A stretch of DNA of 64,000 bases, from assembly GCA_037974665.1 (NCBI GenBank), contig CM075765.1, positions 12,457,501 through 12,521,500 on the forward strand, read 5' to 3'. Of the stretch, positions 22,500 through 32,130 are shown one piece after another; the first letter of the stretch is position 1; every line of letters begins with the position of its first letter. Source of the stretch: Ehretia macrophylla. Taxonomy: Eukaryota > Streptophyta > Magnoliopsida > Boraginales > Ehretiaceae. The position numbers were made by a program, and so were the translations under genes. The notes beneath the pieces were generated by a model. The model was not told the origin of the DNA, searched no databases, and worked only from the letters and a program-made list of their open reading frames with translations.

Positions 22500-22728
22500 A
22501 GCACGGTCTAGTTTAATTATTGATAAAAGTATTTTGTGAACTTGTTTAAAGTATTTTAATTATTGTTTACATTATACTTGTTTTAAAACTGTTGTTTAAG
22601 TGTTGTAATTATTGTTTACATTATTTATTCTTATTTTGAACTGTATAAATTATATTATTGCTTGTATAGTATTTTAAGTTGCATAAATGTTTGGAAAATT
22701 TAAATGATCGGAAATATGACTCATTTTA
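22500..22728. other. Untranslated leader of Athila-like element
   Basis: Short AT-rich stretch between the primer-binding site and the first ATG, with ATTGTTTACATTAT repeated twice. Confidence 0.5.
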
Positions 22729-24324
22729 ATGGTTCATCCGATCAATGGGTTTTTTAATGAAATTAGCCCAACCCCTAATCCAGATACATGTAAAATTTGT
22801 TCTCAATTTGGGCATACCTTTGAAAATTGTCCCCAAAATTCCAAGTTCTTTCACATTTATGATTCTACTACTCAGGGTTATTTTTCTAACAATGATTTGT
22901 ACTCAAATGCATATAACCAGGAGTGGCAAAATTATCAAAATTCATTTTGGAATAAAAATGATGCATCTTTTCTGCCTCGAAATTTTGAAGAAAATGTATC
23001 TCAAAACCCCAATTCTTCCGAGTTTTGCGAAAACTTTCAAAGTAATTCTTTCAAACAAAACTTTTGCTATCCTGACTCGGTTGAATTCTTTTCTCCTGAA
23101 CCAAACTTCGACGACAAGTTCAACCAACTAGTCCAACTCGTCGAATCCAACCACCAATCCATAGATCGGTTACAAGACCAAATCGGTCAACTGGTCGGGA
23201 GCATAAATAGGTAGGAGAAAGACAAGCACCCTATTTAACTTGTCGTGACTCCACACGACCAATCTAGTTTCGTTTATCACAAAACTATCCAAAATCGGGT
23301 TGAGGTGATAGAAGTGTTTAATGAGGATAATCAGGGTAGAGAGTGTAACACTAGGAATGAGGTAGATAACATGTTTGAGACACATACTCCAGAATGGCAA
23401 AATCAACCATTTCCTTGGAGTCAAGAAATTTTTTCTCAAAACTTTGAAAGCCAAGTCCCTATACATTTTCAATCTGACTTTTTTGGTGACCCTTTGTTTA
23501 ATATTTTCAAACAAAAAAATCACCAGGATGATTGGATTGACTCTGTTCCCGAATCCGGTGACATGTATGACTAACTTTTTCATCTTGCCTAATCCAATGC
23601 TCACATGCTTCAATCTTTAGATCAACACATTTAGTCTGTTATGAGCACCTTTGATGAAATAACATGTGAACAGACTAATAATATGAGCAACATTATTTGG
23701 GAGACATCTGATAGGGAATATGAATTTGGGGAAAAAAATAAAATGCCTCATTTAGAAGGATAAGATGACCTTAGGAATGTCATGACTCTACCCGACTCTA
23801 ATTCCTCTTCAAGGAAGATGAGTGTACACACTTTCTTAGAGTCTTCACTCTTTCAGGACGAGCCTATTGAGTCTACTTTCATTCCTCCATCCTTCTTGAC
23901 ACCTGAAGAAGAAGTTAATGAGATTGAACGACTTTTGTATCTAATTGATCGAGAGAATGAGTTCAATACTTCCATGCCCTTTTCAACTAATTGTAACACT
24001 AAAAAGGAAGCTTCGACATCCATTTTCTTTCTTGTTAAAAGTCGTCTCACTTCTTCATTGAATGAGTTTTCCTCTCTTGTGGAATTCAAATTGGGACACA
24101 CTGATTTACAACATACTATGGCCTTTGATGACATAGTCATGAACATTCCCATACACATCACATTGGGATGTGAATTGTCATTTTTTCAAAGTGACTTGGA
24201 AAAGGGATGTTCTGTAGGAACAATGAACCATCATCTGTTGCATGATCTTTTTCCTTTTAAGAACTGTGCTCAAACGATTATCAGACAATATGTGGCGAAG
24301 AGCTTTAAACATAGATGGCTCTAA
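22729..24324 (+). pseudogene. Athila-like gag C-terminal / accessory ORF with six nonsense codons
   Basis: One reading frame runs without any frameshift for 532 codons but holds stops at 23212, 23236, 23572, 23590, 23632 and 23761. Residues ~21-34 are a perfect CCHC zinc knuckle (CKICSQFGHTFENC). Then follows an Asn/Phe/Gln-rich stretch and a coil with FDDKFNQLVQLVESN. The coil parallels the DDKFDKLVQMFQ segment behind the zinc knuckle of the Athila gag at 61154-62560. The capsid part of gag and all pol domains are missing, so this is a non-autonomous derivative. The last ~180 residues are acidic and unrecognised. Confidence 0.6.
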
Positions 24325-24968
24325 CACTGGCGCCTGGCTGAGGGCATAAAACTCAGCGCTACTAGGAGGCAACCTAGATTTTTTTTAAATGCTTTCTTAT
24401 TATGTGTGTTTATTTTTTGTCTGTGTGATATTTGTAGTCTGGCTGAAGACGATAAACTTAGCGCTACTAGGAGGAAACCTAGTATTCTCCTTAAATGCTT
24501 TAATGTTTTAGTTTAAAACTCTAGAACCCCAGAAAAGAGTATAAATGGTATGGGTAGTTAAATAATTTGCTTAATATATTAGTTATTTTCCGTGACCATA
24601 TTTCTTTTTTGTTTCTCCCCTATATATTTGTTCGACTATTTTAATTTATTTAGTATAGCTAACTATTTTTTGCTGTGTTGATGATAATCTGTAAAATGCT
24701 TTTTGTACTAATCTTTAATTGCAGGATGATACATATTTTGGCAAAAGTTAGTAGAAAAGCTTTGACATCAACATAGAAATGCTTCACATCAGGTGATATC
24801 TTTCCTTACTATATTTCCCTTTATACCTAATCAACATGCACTGTATAGAGTAAGCAAACCATATGTTTGGGGATGTAACATTTGTCATTATGATCATTCT
24901 TGCATATTACACTCTCACTGTCTTACATTGTTATTTGCTTGAGGACAAGCACAGTTTCGATGTGGGGG
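24325..24968 (+). other. 3' untranslated part of Athila-like element
   Basis: Two copies, about 95 bp apart, of a block with AGCGCTACTAGGAGG(C/A)AACC (24353 and 24453) recall the GCGCTTNTTGGGAGGCAACCCA sequence found downstream of the Athila coding region. At 24943 TTGAGGACAAGCACAG, then GTGGGGGTG at 24964-24970, look like the end of the internal region and the polypurine tract. No 3' LTR matching 13080-14457 follows, so the element is truncated or recombined here. Confidence 0.6.
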
Positions 24969-24970
24969 TG

Positions 24971-25560
24971 CGTGTATTTCATGAAAATCTTTTTCAAAAT
25001 ATGCAATAAATACATCGTATTAATATTCCATGATTAATCCACCTTCAATCCCATTATTTATTCCAGGCTTAACTCCACATCTACTCATAAGACCGCACAT
25101 GTGGCATGATTGTTGATAGACATGCTGCTTTCTTTTTGAGAGATTTCTTGATTTAATAAGATTATCAGTTAAGGTTCAATGGTCATTTTATTAGAAATGA
25201 CAACGGTTCGATTAGCCTAAAAATTTGTAAAAATCGAAACTGAAACCGTTTAGTGTAACCTAAATCCGAAATTGAAAACCGATGATTTTAAAAACTATTA
25301 TCCAAAATTGAAACCAATAAATATGCATGAAAAAACTATGGATAGTTGAAACCAAAACCGATAAGACTTTTAATTTTTTTAGTTGGGTTAACTCCAATAG
25401 TTTTTTTTTTTGTTCTTTTTCTAAAATAATTGTATTGAGGCTCAAATCTTTTAAAAAATATAGTCTATTTTTAATTTTCTATTGATATGATTTTAGATAT
25501 TAGTATAAAATTAATTTAATATTTATATTAACTTTAAATATTATATTATGTATGTAGATT
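24971..25560. other. Non-coding
   Basis: AT-rich. The part at 25200-25340 holds repeated CGAAACTGAAACCG / CCGAAATTGAAAACCG words, similar to subterminal repeats of some DNA transposons. No ends found. Confidence 0.4.
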
Positions 25561-25699
25561 ATGACTTTTCAAAGATGCAATTCTTGTATCTTTGATATTG
25601 GCTTAATTATTATTTTATGGCCGTTCTTTTTTATCCAAAGCTCATTCAGAGACATGTTCGTGTGTTCCCAGAATCTCGCTTCATCAAGCTTTTCTCAGG

Positions 25700-25820
25700 G
25701 TCAGATTTGGATTGAAACATATCTTCTTTCTCTCTCTCTCTCTCTCAAACAGTCTACATCTTCCTTCTTTCTACTCTTAGCCTTTAGTCATGTCTTCCTC
25801 CGCTCTCCGCCATACCATTA
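25700..25820 (+). repeat. Direct repeat, upstream copy, flanking the viral RT fragment
   Basis: About 120 bp from GTCAGATTTGGATTGAAAC through a (CT)n run to CCATACCATTA. Nearly identical to 26457-26577. The copies differ in (CT)n length and in a few bases near the end. Confidence 0.85.
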
Positions 25821-26472
25821 GTGGTCTCATGCCAAAAGATGAAGATCTTTGTCAAGCTGAAATTCAAGCACTACTCGAGCAAGGTCTCATCCGACCATCC
25901 AGATCTCCGTGGGCAAGTCATGCCTTTTATGTCAACAAAATATCTGAACAAGTTCGAGGAAAGAAAAGATTGGTGATAGATTATCGCCAACTCAATGATC
26001 AATTGCAGGATATCAGATACCCTCTTCTAAGAAAGGACAACTCCTTCAGAAGCTGTTCAAAGCCAAATTATTTTCTAAATCTGATATGAAATCAGGATTT
26101 TTGCAGATTGGTATTACTGAAGCTGATAGATTCAAAACTGCTTTTATTGTTCCACAGGGTCATTATGAATAGAATGTCATGCCATTCGGTCTCAATAATG
26201 CACCGTCCAAGTTCCAGCACAGAATGGATGATGTTTATAGGCCACTCGCGCAGCACTGTATTGTCTACATTGATAATGTTCATGAAAAGTGGGGCTATCA
26301 GGGAAGCGGACATGCCAAAACTCTTGCGTTAGCTTTTCATTTATTAAAGGAAGCTGCTTTAGTCCTTGTCAGGAATAGTGAAGATTCTGCTTGTAATTAT
26401 TTACTTTGTAATGGTTTGCCTATAAATAATGAAGAACCCCTGACTAAAGGGGCGGAGTCAGATTTGGATTGA
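25790..26472 (+). pseudogene. Endogenous pararetrovirus (Caulimoviridae-like) reverse-transcriptase fragment
   Basis: About 200 residues of a reverse transcriptase. The motif around the start of the polymerase fingers (GLIRPSRSPWASHAFYVNK, then a SEQVRGKKR stretch) is closer to plant pararetroviruses than to Ty3/Gypsy elements. The fragment is broken by a frameshift near 26030 and an in-frame TAG near 26170. The catalytic loop reads YIDN, where the second Asp of YIDD is now Asn. Capsid, movement, protease and RNase H genes are absent, so it is a dead fossil. Both ends are formed by a 120-bp direct repeat. A Gypsy origin is the alternative but fits less well. Confidence 0.72.
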
Positions 26473-26577
26473 AACATATCTTCCTTCTCTCTCTCTCTCA
26501 AACAGTCTACATCTTCCTTCTTTCTACTCTTAGCCTTTAGTCATGTCTTCCGCCTCCCGCTTCCCGCCTTACCATTA
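26457..26577 (+). repeat. Direct repeat, downstream copy, flanking the viral RT fragment
   Basis: Mate of 25700-25820, immediately followed by a TA/GTAT microsatellite (26578-26610). It lacks TG...CA ends, so it is not an ordinary LTR pair. Confidence 0.85.
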
Positions 26578-26962
26578 TTTATATATATATGTATGTATGT
26601 ATATATATGATAAATTAATAATCGAGTTTCAAATTTTAATTTTTTTAATGTTTAAAATCAAAACTTATCAGTTTACCACCGGTTACTACTTATAAAAATA
26701 AAAACCTCTCGGTTTACCCAACGATTTTTATTATCGGATTTTTATTGGGTAAATAATCGTTGCTTTCAGATTTAAACCCTACCTATAATCATTCTTACAA
26801 ATAAACAATGGCGGTAAGTGGCAACTTGATCTAATAAAAAATTATATTATAAGAGAATATATATTTAACTAGATTGATTTCTGTAACATATTTTTTCACA
26901 TGTAGTGAGATTTGAATTATATACGTAGTATGGATCATAGTGACGAAAATTGAACCAATCAT
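26578..26962. other. Non-coding
   Basis: TA microsatellite followed by AT-rich DNA with CGGTTTACC words. No gene seen. Confidence 0.4.
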
Positions 26963-27290
26963 CACTACAAGAAATTTCAAAAATGGAGACGACACATATT
27001 TTCGTTTCTAATCTGGAAAGACGACAGAAAAGAGATGAAAATTAGCTATTGCCTTTCGAGTCGTCGAAAAAATTGAATTTCGTCTCAAAAAGCACCAAAC
27101 CTAAATTTGTCCCCTTTTCATCACAAATGATGTTTGTCTCCAAAAAAAAATCGTCCCTGATTCGTCTCTTTTGCAGTTCGTCTCCAATTCGTCTATCTTG
27201 TTATGTCGTCTCAGATTCGTCTATTTTTTTAAGTCATTTTCAATTCGTCTCCCTCCCAAGCTCGTCTCTGATACCATATATTTAATCACT
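26963..27290 (+). mobile_element. One end of a CACTA-like transposon
   Basis: CACTACAAGAAATTTC at 26963 is the hallmark terminus of CACTA (En/Spm) elements. Behind it comes a dense set of GACGAC / CGTCTC / TCGTCTC words (27000-27260), which resemble the subterminal repeats bound by such transposases. I did not find the opposite end (TTTCTTGTAGTG), so it is a fragment or its mate has decayed. Confidence 0.6.
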
Positions 27291-27610
27291 TGACCTGAAA
27301 ATTAAGCTTTGAGAATTGGAGACGACTTGGCTTAAAAAAATTAAATCATTAAAGAAAGCAGATTAAATTAAGCTTTCGTCTCCATTTGAGAATTAAGCTT
27401 TGATACCAAATATTTAATCACTTGACTTAAAAAATTGAATCATTAAAGAATGCAGACTAAATTAGTTCACGTCGCCAATAATAAAATATCTCGTCTTATG
27501 CATTTCCTTTAAGGAAACCTAAATTTTGACTTGACATAAAGGCTGATAGGGGCGCTCGTACTAAAAAATTGACAATAAGGAAAGCCAAGAAAGATAAGTT
27601 AGTTTTACTA
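27291..27610. other. Non-coding, possibly CACTA interior
   Basis: Contains two copies of an ATTAAGCTTT...ATATTTAATCACTTGAC stretch (27270-27310 and 27390-27430). No coding capacity. Confidence 0.4.
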
Positions 27611-27619
27611 ATATAATAT

Positions 27620-28040
27620 GGGTAAATTATTTATTTAGTCCTCTATTTTTATTATTTGTCCTAATTTATTTATTAATTTTTAAAATATATATTTTTAGTT
27701 TAATATTTTTATTATTTGTTTCAACTTAATCCTTATCTTTTAAAATGTATCATTTTAATTTAATATATTTGTCATTATGGTTCACGTTAGTCCTCCATCA
27801 TTTTTTCATCAAAAAATTCAACAAACTAAGTACGTGACTAAAAAAATACATTTTGAAAGATAAAAATTAAATTGAGACAAATAGTAAAGATACGAAACTA
27901 AAAAAATACATTTTAAAAAATAAAAAATAAGTTAATTAAGATAAATAATAAAGATACAAAACTAAAAAAATACATTTTAAAAAATAAAAATTAAATTAAA
28001 ATAAATATTAAAAATACGAGACTAAATAAATAATTTAGTC
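27620..28040. mobile_element. MULE-type foldback MITE, TSD ATATAATAT
   Basis: Perfect 9-bp repeats ATATAATAT (27611-27619, 28041-28049) flank a 421-bp palindrome-like unit. Ends are GGGTAAATTATTTATTTAGT and, reverse-complemented, GACTAAATTATTTATTTAGT. Each half contains tandem AAAATACATTTTAAAAAATAAA-type repeats. Same class as 4212-4628. Confidence 0.85.
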
Positions 28041-28049
28041 ATATAATAT

Positions 28050-28725
28050 TTGACTCGACCTTTATAAAAGTTTGCAAGTAAAATATATTATAACCAAGCT
28101 GAGACTAATTAAAACGTTTCCATTACATGGCCAGCATTATGTCGTCTGTGATGTTGCTAATGATTTCTGACAAGTACTAATTTTATTGGTTGGGAACAAA
28201 TCGTTGGTCTAACATAAATGGGACACTTAATTATCTAAACTATATACTTTCCACGCACAAAACCGCTGCACCAATGCACTTAGAAGAGTGTTGGAATTTG
28301 GACTACATAATAGGAAAACGTATTTGGGAGGGCAACTAATTGCCACCTTTCCAAAAAAGTAATGTTTCTCACACAAATGGATATAAAAATTAAACACAAC
28401 TTTCAACATCGGATAAACTTTACCAAAGTCGCTCTGGGGTATGGTCGAGCAGTAATGAGGTAAAATTATTATTGTAAAATTGTAAGTTTGATACTTTTTA
28501 CTATTTTTAAATTTTGTTATTGACTGAAAATTTATCAATTGGTGACCAAACTCCACTAATTAAGCTTTCACACCATCTAAAAAAATACTTTACCAAAGCC
28601 TTTAGGAGGGATAAACTTTACCAAAGCCTTTAGCAGAGACGAATTGAGAAATTTTATTCCATGAGAGTTAAAACATTCAATCTAATATTCGTATATTAAT
28701 TGATTAAAATTATTTAAAAAATACA
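28050..28725. other. Non-coding
   Basis: AT-rich. TAAACTTTACCAAAG(C/T) occurs at about 28413, 28588 and 28614, the last two as a short tandem repeat. No gene. Confidence 0.4.
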
Positions 28726-29885
28726 CTACCATATTTTAGATTTCTTGCAACGCTCTAATTAAACAATGAAAAAAATTATTGCCATAGGTAATTTGGTGCA
28801 ACGGTTTTTTCAAATTGCATATATAAAATTGTTGGAAAATTTATGATATGCAACGGTTTTTGTTAAGTGTTGCTTATTTCTTTCATTTTTTGTAATGGAT
28901 TGTAAATTATAGCTTAGTTACAACTTAAATATAGGCTTTTGCAACAGTTTTGTTAGTATTAATTCTAGACATCACAAAATCTAGGATATGCAATAGTTTA
29001 TTAAGTGTTGCTTATTTTATTTAATCTTTTTTGCAACGGTTGGTAAAATTATGGGTTTATATGCAACGTACAAAAACCGTTGCTTATTAGATTTTTATTT
29101 AATGAGATGTTTTGAGATATTTTATTCGTGAAGAAATTTGAGGTTAATTCATTTAAAATGAAAAACTATCAAAACCAATTATTTGAAAAGATAGAAAAAA
29201 AACAAAAAAGTTGATAAATTTAGTTTTCTTTTTTCCCCCTTATTTCTACGATTTTTTTTTTCAAAATTGAGACTTTATTGCTTTTTAGTTCTAAATTAAT
29301 GTTGACTAGTGAAATTTTTTTTGCAAGTTTTAGAAAATAGCAATGCAAGTGCAAAAGACTATTATTTATGATTTTTAAAATTGTTTACAAAAGTATTGAC
29401 TATTAAAGATACTAAATGAATAAACTATGTTGATTATTAAAGATAATAAATGAATAACATAAACTTTTCTCTAACCACTTTACTTTTAGATGAGTTGGTT
29501 AGTAACATAATTATAGAGTTCAATATCAAAAGGTCCTGGGCTCGAGTTTCATTGCTACGTATTTAGAAAATATATCCAAGTGCAACTTTTTTTTTTTTTG
29601 GTCAAAAGTGTAACTTATTTAAAAAAATGGAAGGTGAATCTAATGCATATATATTATTTTAAAAAAGTTGAACTTGCACGGTAAAATTATCGTTACATAT
29701 ACTTTTAAAAACCGTTGCAATAACTAGTAAAAACTATTACAAAAAGTATTGAAAATTGTTGCAAATAGTAGAACATTTACCATGTTGTCTTTTAAAAAAA
29801 ACTGTTGCTAAAAGAATCTATTGCAATGGTTTTTTTTACCATTACTATTTATTTACAGAAAAATGTTGTAATAGAGAATAGACAA
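28726..29885. repeat. Cluster of GCAACGGTTTTT / AAAAACCGTTGC repeats
   Basis: At least ten forward or reverse variants of GCAACGGTTTTT are scattered over about 1.1 kb (near 28800, 28855, 29034, 29085, 29705 and elsewhere). Inverted clusters of one 12-mer are typical of the subterminal zones of large DNA transposons. I could not fix the termini. Confidence 0.6.
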
Positions 29886-30152
29886 TGAAAACTGATTCAA
29901 AGGTAAGAAATTCATTACGTAATATTATTTACAATAATTTTTAAATGTTACCTAAAATTAAAAATGTGGTAATGATATGCGTATCTTTTAAAAAAGTTTT
30001 AAGTGAATGCTCACCAAAGAATGCCTCCGGCAGTCGCCTTTAGTCCACTGATATTAAAAAAATCTTCACACCACGCGTCTAGCATAAATCTATTATTCTG
30101 GTGGCTTTTACATGGATTTGAAGGCTTCAAATACTTGGTGCACATTTCGCAG
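29886..30152. other. Non-coding
   Basis: Sequence between the repeat cluster and the start of the right duplication copy. Nothing recognised. Confidence 0.4.
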
Positions 30153-30534
30153 TGAATCAACGTCTAATGCACTTATCACTTATCAGTTATCAGAATGTGG
30201 AAACTTTAAGACCAAAAAATAAAAGAATGTGGAAGCTAATATAATAATACGTTCATCAGACACGTACGGAGATAATGTTTTTGTGTTTTTTTTTTTTTTT
30301 GGTCAAAAAATCACCATAGACCGCAATTTAAAGTCTTTTCTTTTCTTTTTCCTATGTTAGCTAGTATTTCGTTATATTAAACAAGTTAAATCCACAAACA
30401 TAGTTCAAGAACTATTTACTTGCTACCAAGGGTTTCACAATTAGACAAGAATCCGCACAAGTTCCCAAACTGTATAAATGTTCTTATAAGAAAAAAAGTG
30501 CTCTTATATTTCCTCGATATACACATTTTGCTTC

Positions 30535-31003
30535 TGACGAGGGGTTCCCGAACTGAGCTAAATGAGCCGACCTTCTGAGCAGAGATGGGCTAATCCGTGC
30601 TTCATCAGCAGCTCGTTCAGCTCAATGTCCAACCTAAATGACTGGCCCGACCCCGTTAACCCCGACCTCAGTTCCAGCTGTTCCGATGGGACATAAAGCA
30701 CTGATGGGACATAAAGCTGCGTCGCATTAAATGTTGTCAGACCCAAACTTAGTATAAATAGAGCTCAACCCTCCTCATTTGGGGGATCTCGTTATCAATT
30801 GCTCTCAACTACTTTACCAGCTCGGACATACTAATCGTTCGCACGCCTGAAGGGAAAATCCGGGTCGTCACCCCGCCTTTTCCTTGCTTTCCTTGTGCAG
30901 GACCTACAGCCGACCAAGAAAGTCTAGCTCGGACTCGGACCAGAGAAGTCCAGCTCAGCCAAAGCAGCTCCCGAATTCAACTGTGAGACCTTCAACGTCG
31001 ACA
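30535..31003 (+). repeat. 5' LTR of Tat element
   Basis: Starts TGACGAGGGG and ends CGTCGACA; TATA box TATAAATA at 30753-30760. Mate of 39878-40346. Confidence 0.95.
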
Positions 31004-31005
31004 GT

Positions 31006-31022
31006 TTGGCGCCGTCTGTGGG
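31006..31022 (+). promoter_or_regulatory. Primer-binding site of Tat element
   Basis: TGGCGCCGTCTGTGGGA lies just inside the 5' LTR edge, the form usual for Tat/RIRE2-type elements. I am not certain which tRNA it pairs with. Confidence 0.75.
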
Positions 31023-31071
31023 AACGACGAGTTCTTTTATAACTATCTTCGCCACTCATTGAGAAACCATC

Positions 31072-32130
31072 ATGGTACAAACGAGAAGTCACAACATACT
31101 GGTAGAGGATTCGCCTAACCTGGAAGGGGACCTCGAAACCGTGCAGGCGCCCAGCCAGAACCTAACCCAAGCCGACGTTGGAACGAGCCAACGTATACAC
31201 TTAGCCACTCAAACCAACCCCGCAGCGGGAGGAGACCCCAACTCCAGCCTATCACCGGAGATAAGGATGATGCTGAGGATGTTCGAAGAACTTAAGGAGC
31301 AGGTAGCCCGGCTGGCTGAGGGCCCCCTGGCACCGCAAGAGGCCGCGCCGCGGCCATCGCGCCCCCAGTTCCACATCCCGGAGTCTAGACGAAAACGGAC
31401 GCAGGAAGAGGAGGGCTTCTTCGAGCCGACACCAAGATCCGACCCGGCGAGAGGTAAAAGGGCGGTTCAAGCCGACCCCGAGCAAGCAAAGACCGCGGCT
31501 GCCATAGCTAAGGTCATCAACCAACTCGGTGTAAGCCCACTCTCTCCCGAGGTACTGGCCACGCCCCTACCCACCGGCAATCGAATGCCCAACCTGGCGG
31601 TCTACAATGGAGACGGAGACCCTGCCAGCCACCTGCTCAATTTTGATCACCACATGACTCTGCACGACATGCCAGATCTCATGAAGGCGAAGACATTCCC
31701 GACCACCCTGGTTGGCAATGCTTTGGACTGGTTCCAAAAACTTCGTCCTGGATCAATTGCAAGCTTCCACCAGCTGGCGGAGGCTTTCCTATCCCGCTTC
31801 GCAGGAAGCCGCCGCGCCACCCGCCATACTTCTACATTGCTGTTGGTGAAGCAGCATAGAGGGGAAACTTTGAGGGCTTACACGGCTAGGTTCAATGAAG
31901 AGTCCCTCCGAATTCCTAACTTGGAGGACTCCATGGCTCTGATGGCTTACCAGAGCGGGCTCAGGTCGGGCCCCCTCACATCTTCTTTGGCGATCGACCC
32001 TGTGGATACTGTGTCTGAGCTGATGGTGCGAGCAGAAGGGTACATACACTCGGAGGAGATCCATCAGGCAAAAAGGGACGATGACAAGGAGAAAGAGGCT
32101 GGGAAGAAAGGAGAGGCCTCCCGAGCCTAA
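31072..32130 (+). CDS. gag: Gag part of the Tat gag-pol polyprotein (ends at an in-frame TAA)
   Basis: The ATG at 31072 opens a frame that codes without shift through pol to 36360, so gag and pol were one polyprotein. The TAA at 32128-32130 now cuts it after 352 codons. Residues ~30-160 are acidic/Pro-rich and poorly conserved. Residues ~185-330 are the Retrotrans_gag capsid domain with NALDWFQKLRPGSIASF, FLSRFAGSRR and LRAYTARFNEESL-type motifs. After the stop the same frame goes on through a Cys/His segment (CRYHMDYGYTTEEC) instead of a standard CCHC knuckle. The TAA could have arisen from CAA, but I cannot prove this. Function: particle assembly in the cytoplasm. Confidence 0.88.
   Translation: MVQTRSHNILVEDSPNLEGDLETVQAPSQNLTQADVGTSQRIHLATQTNPAAGGDPNSSLSPEIRMMLRMFEELKEQVARLAEGPLAPQEAAPRPSRPQFHIPESRRKRTQEEEGFFEPTPRSDPARGKRAVQADPEQAKTAAAIAKVINQLGVSPLSPEVLATPLPTGNRMPNLAVYNGDGDPASHLLNFDHHMTLHDMPDLMKAKTFPTTLVGNALDWFQKLRPGSIASFHQLAEAFLSRFAGSRRATRHTSTLLLVKQHRGETLRAYTARFNEESLRIPNLEDSMALMAYQSGLRSGPLTSSLAIDPVDTVSELMVRAEGYIHSEEIHQAKRDDDKEKEAGKKGEASRA

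Noticed and set aside
24969-25560. 3' LTR of the Athila-like element
   Set aside because: A PPT-like GTGGGGGTG precedes it, but I could not align this stretch with the candidate 5' LTR at 13080.
25561-25821. 86-aa ORF before the viral RT fragment
   Set aside because: It runs through the CT-rich direct repeat and has no conserved feature.
30558-30746. 62-aa minus-strand ORF, repeated at 39901-40089
   Set aside because: It occurs twice only because it lies in the two LTRs of the Tat element.
31252-31524. Minus-strand ORFs inside Tat gag-pol (also 31789-32451, 33402-33656 and 33586-33915)
   Set aside because: They are shadows of the GC-rich sense frame, without domains or promoters.
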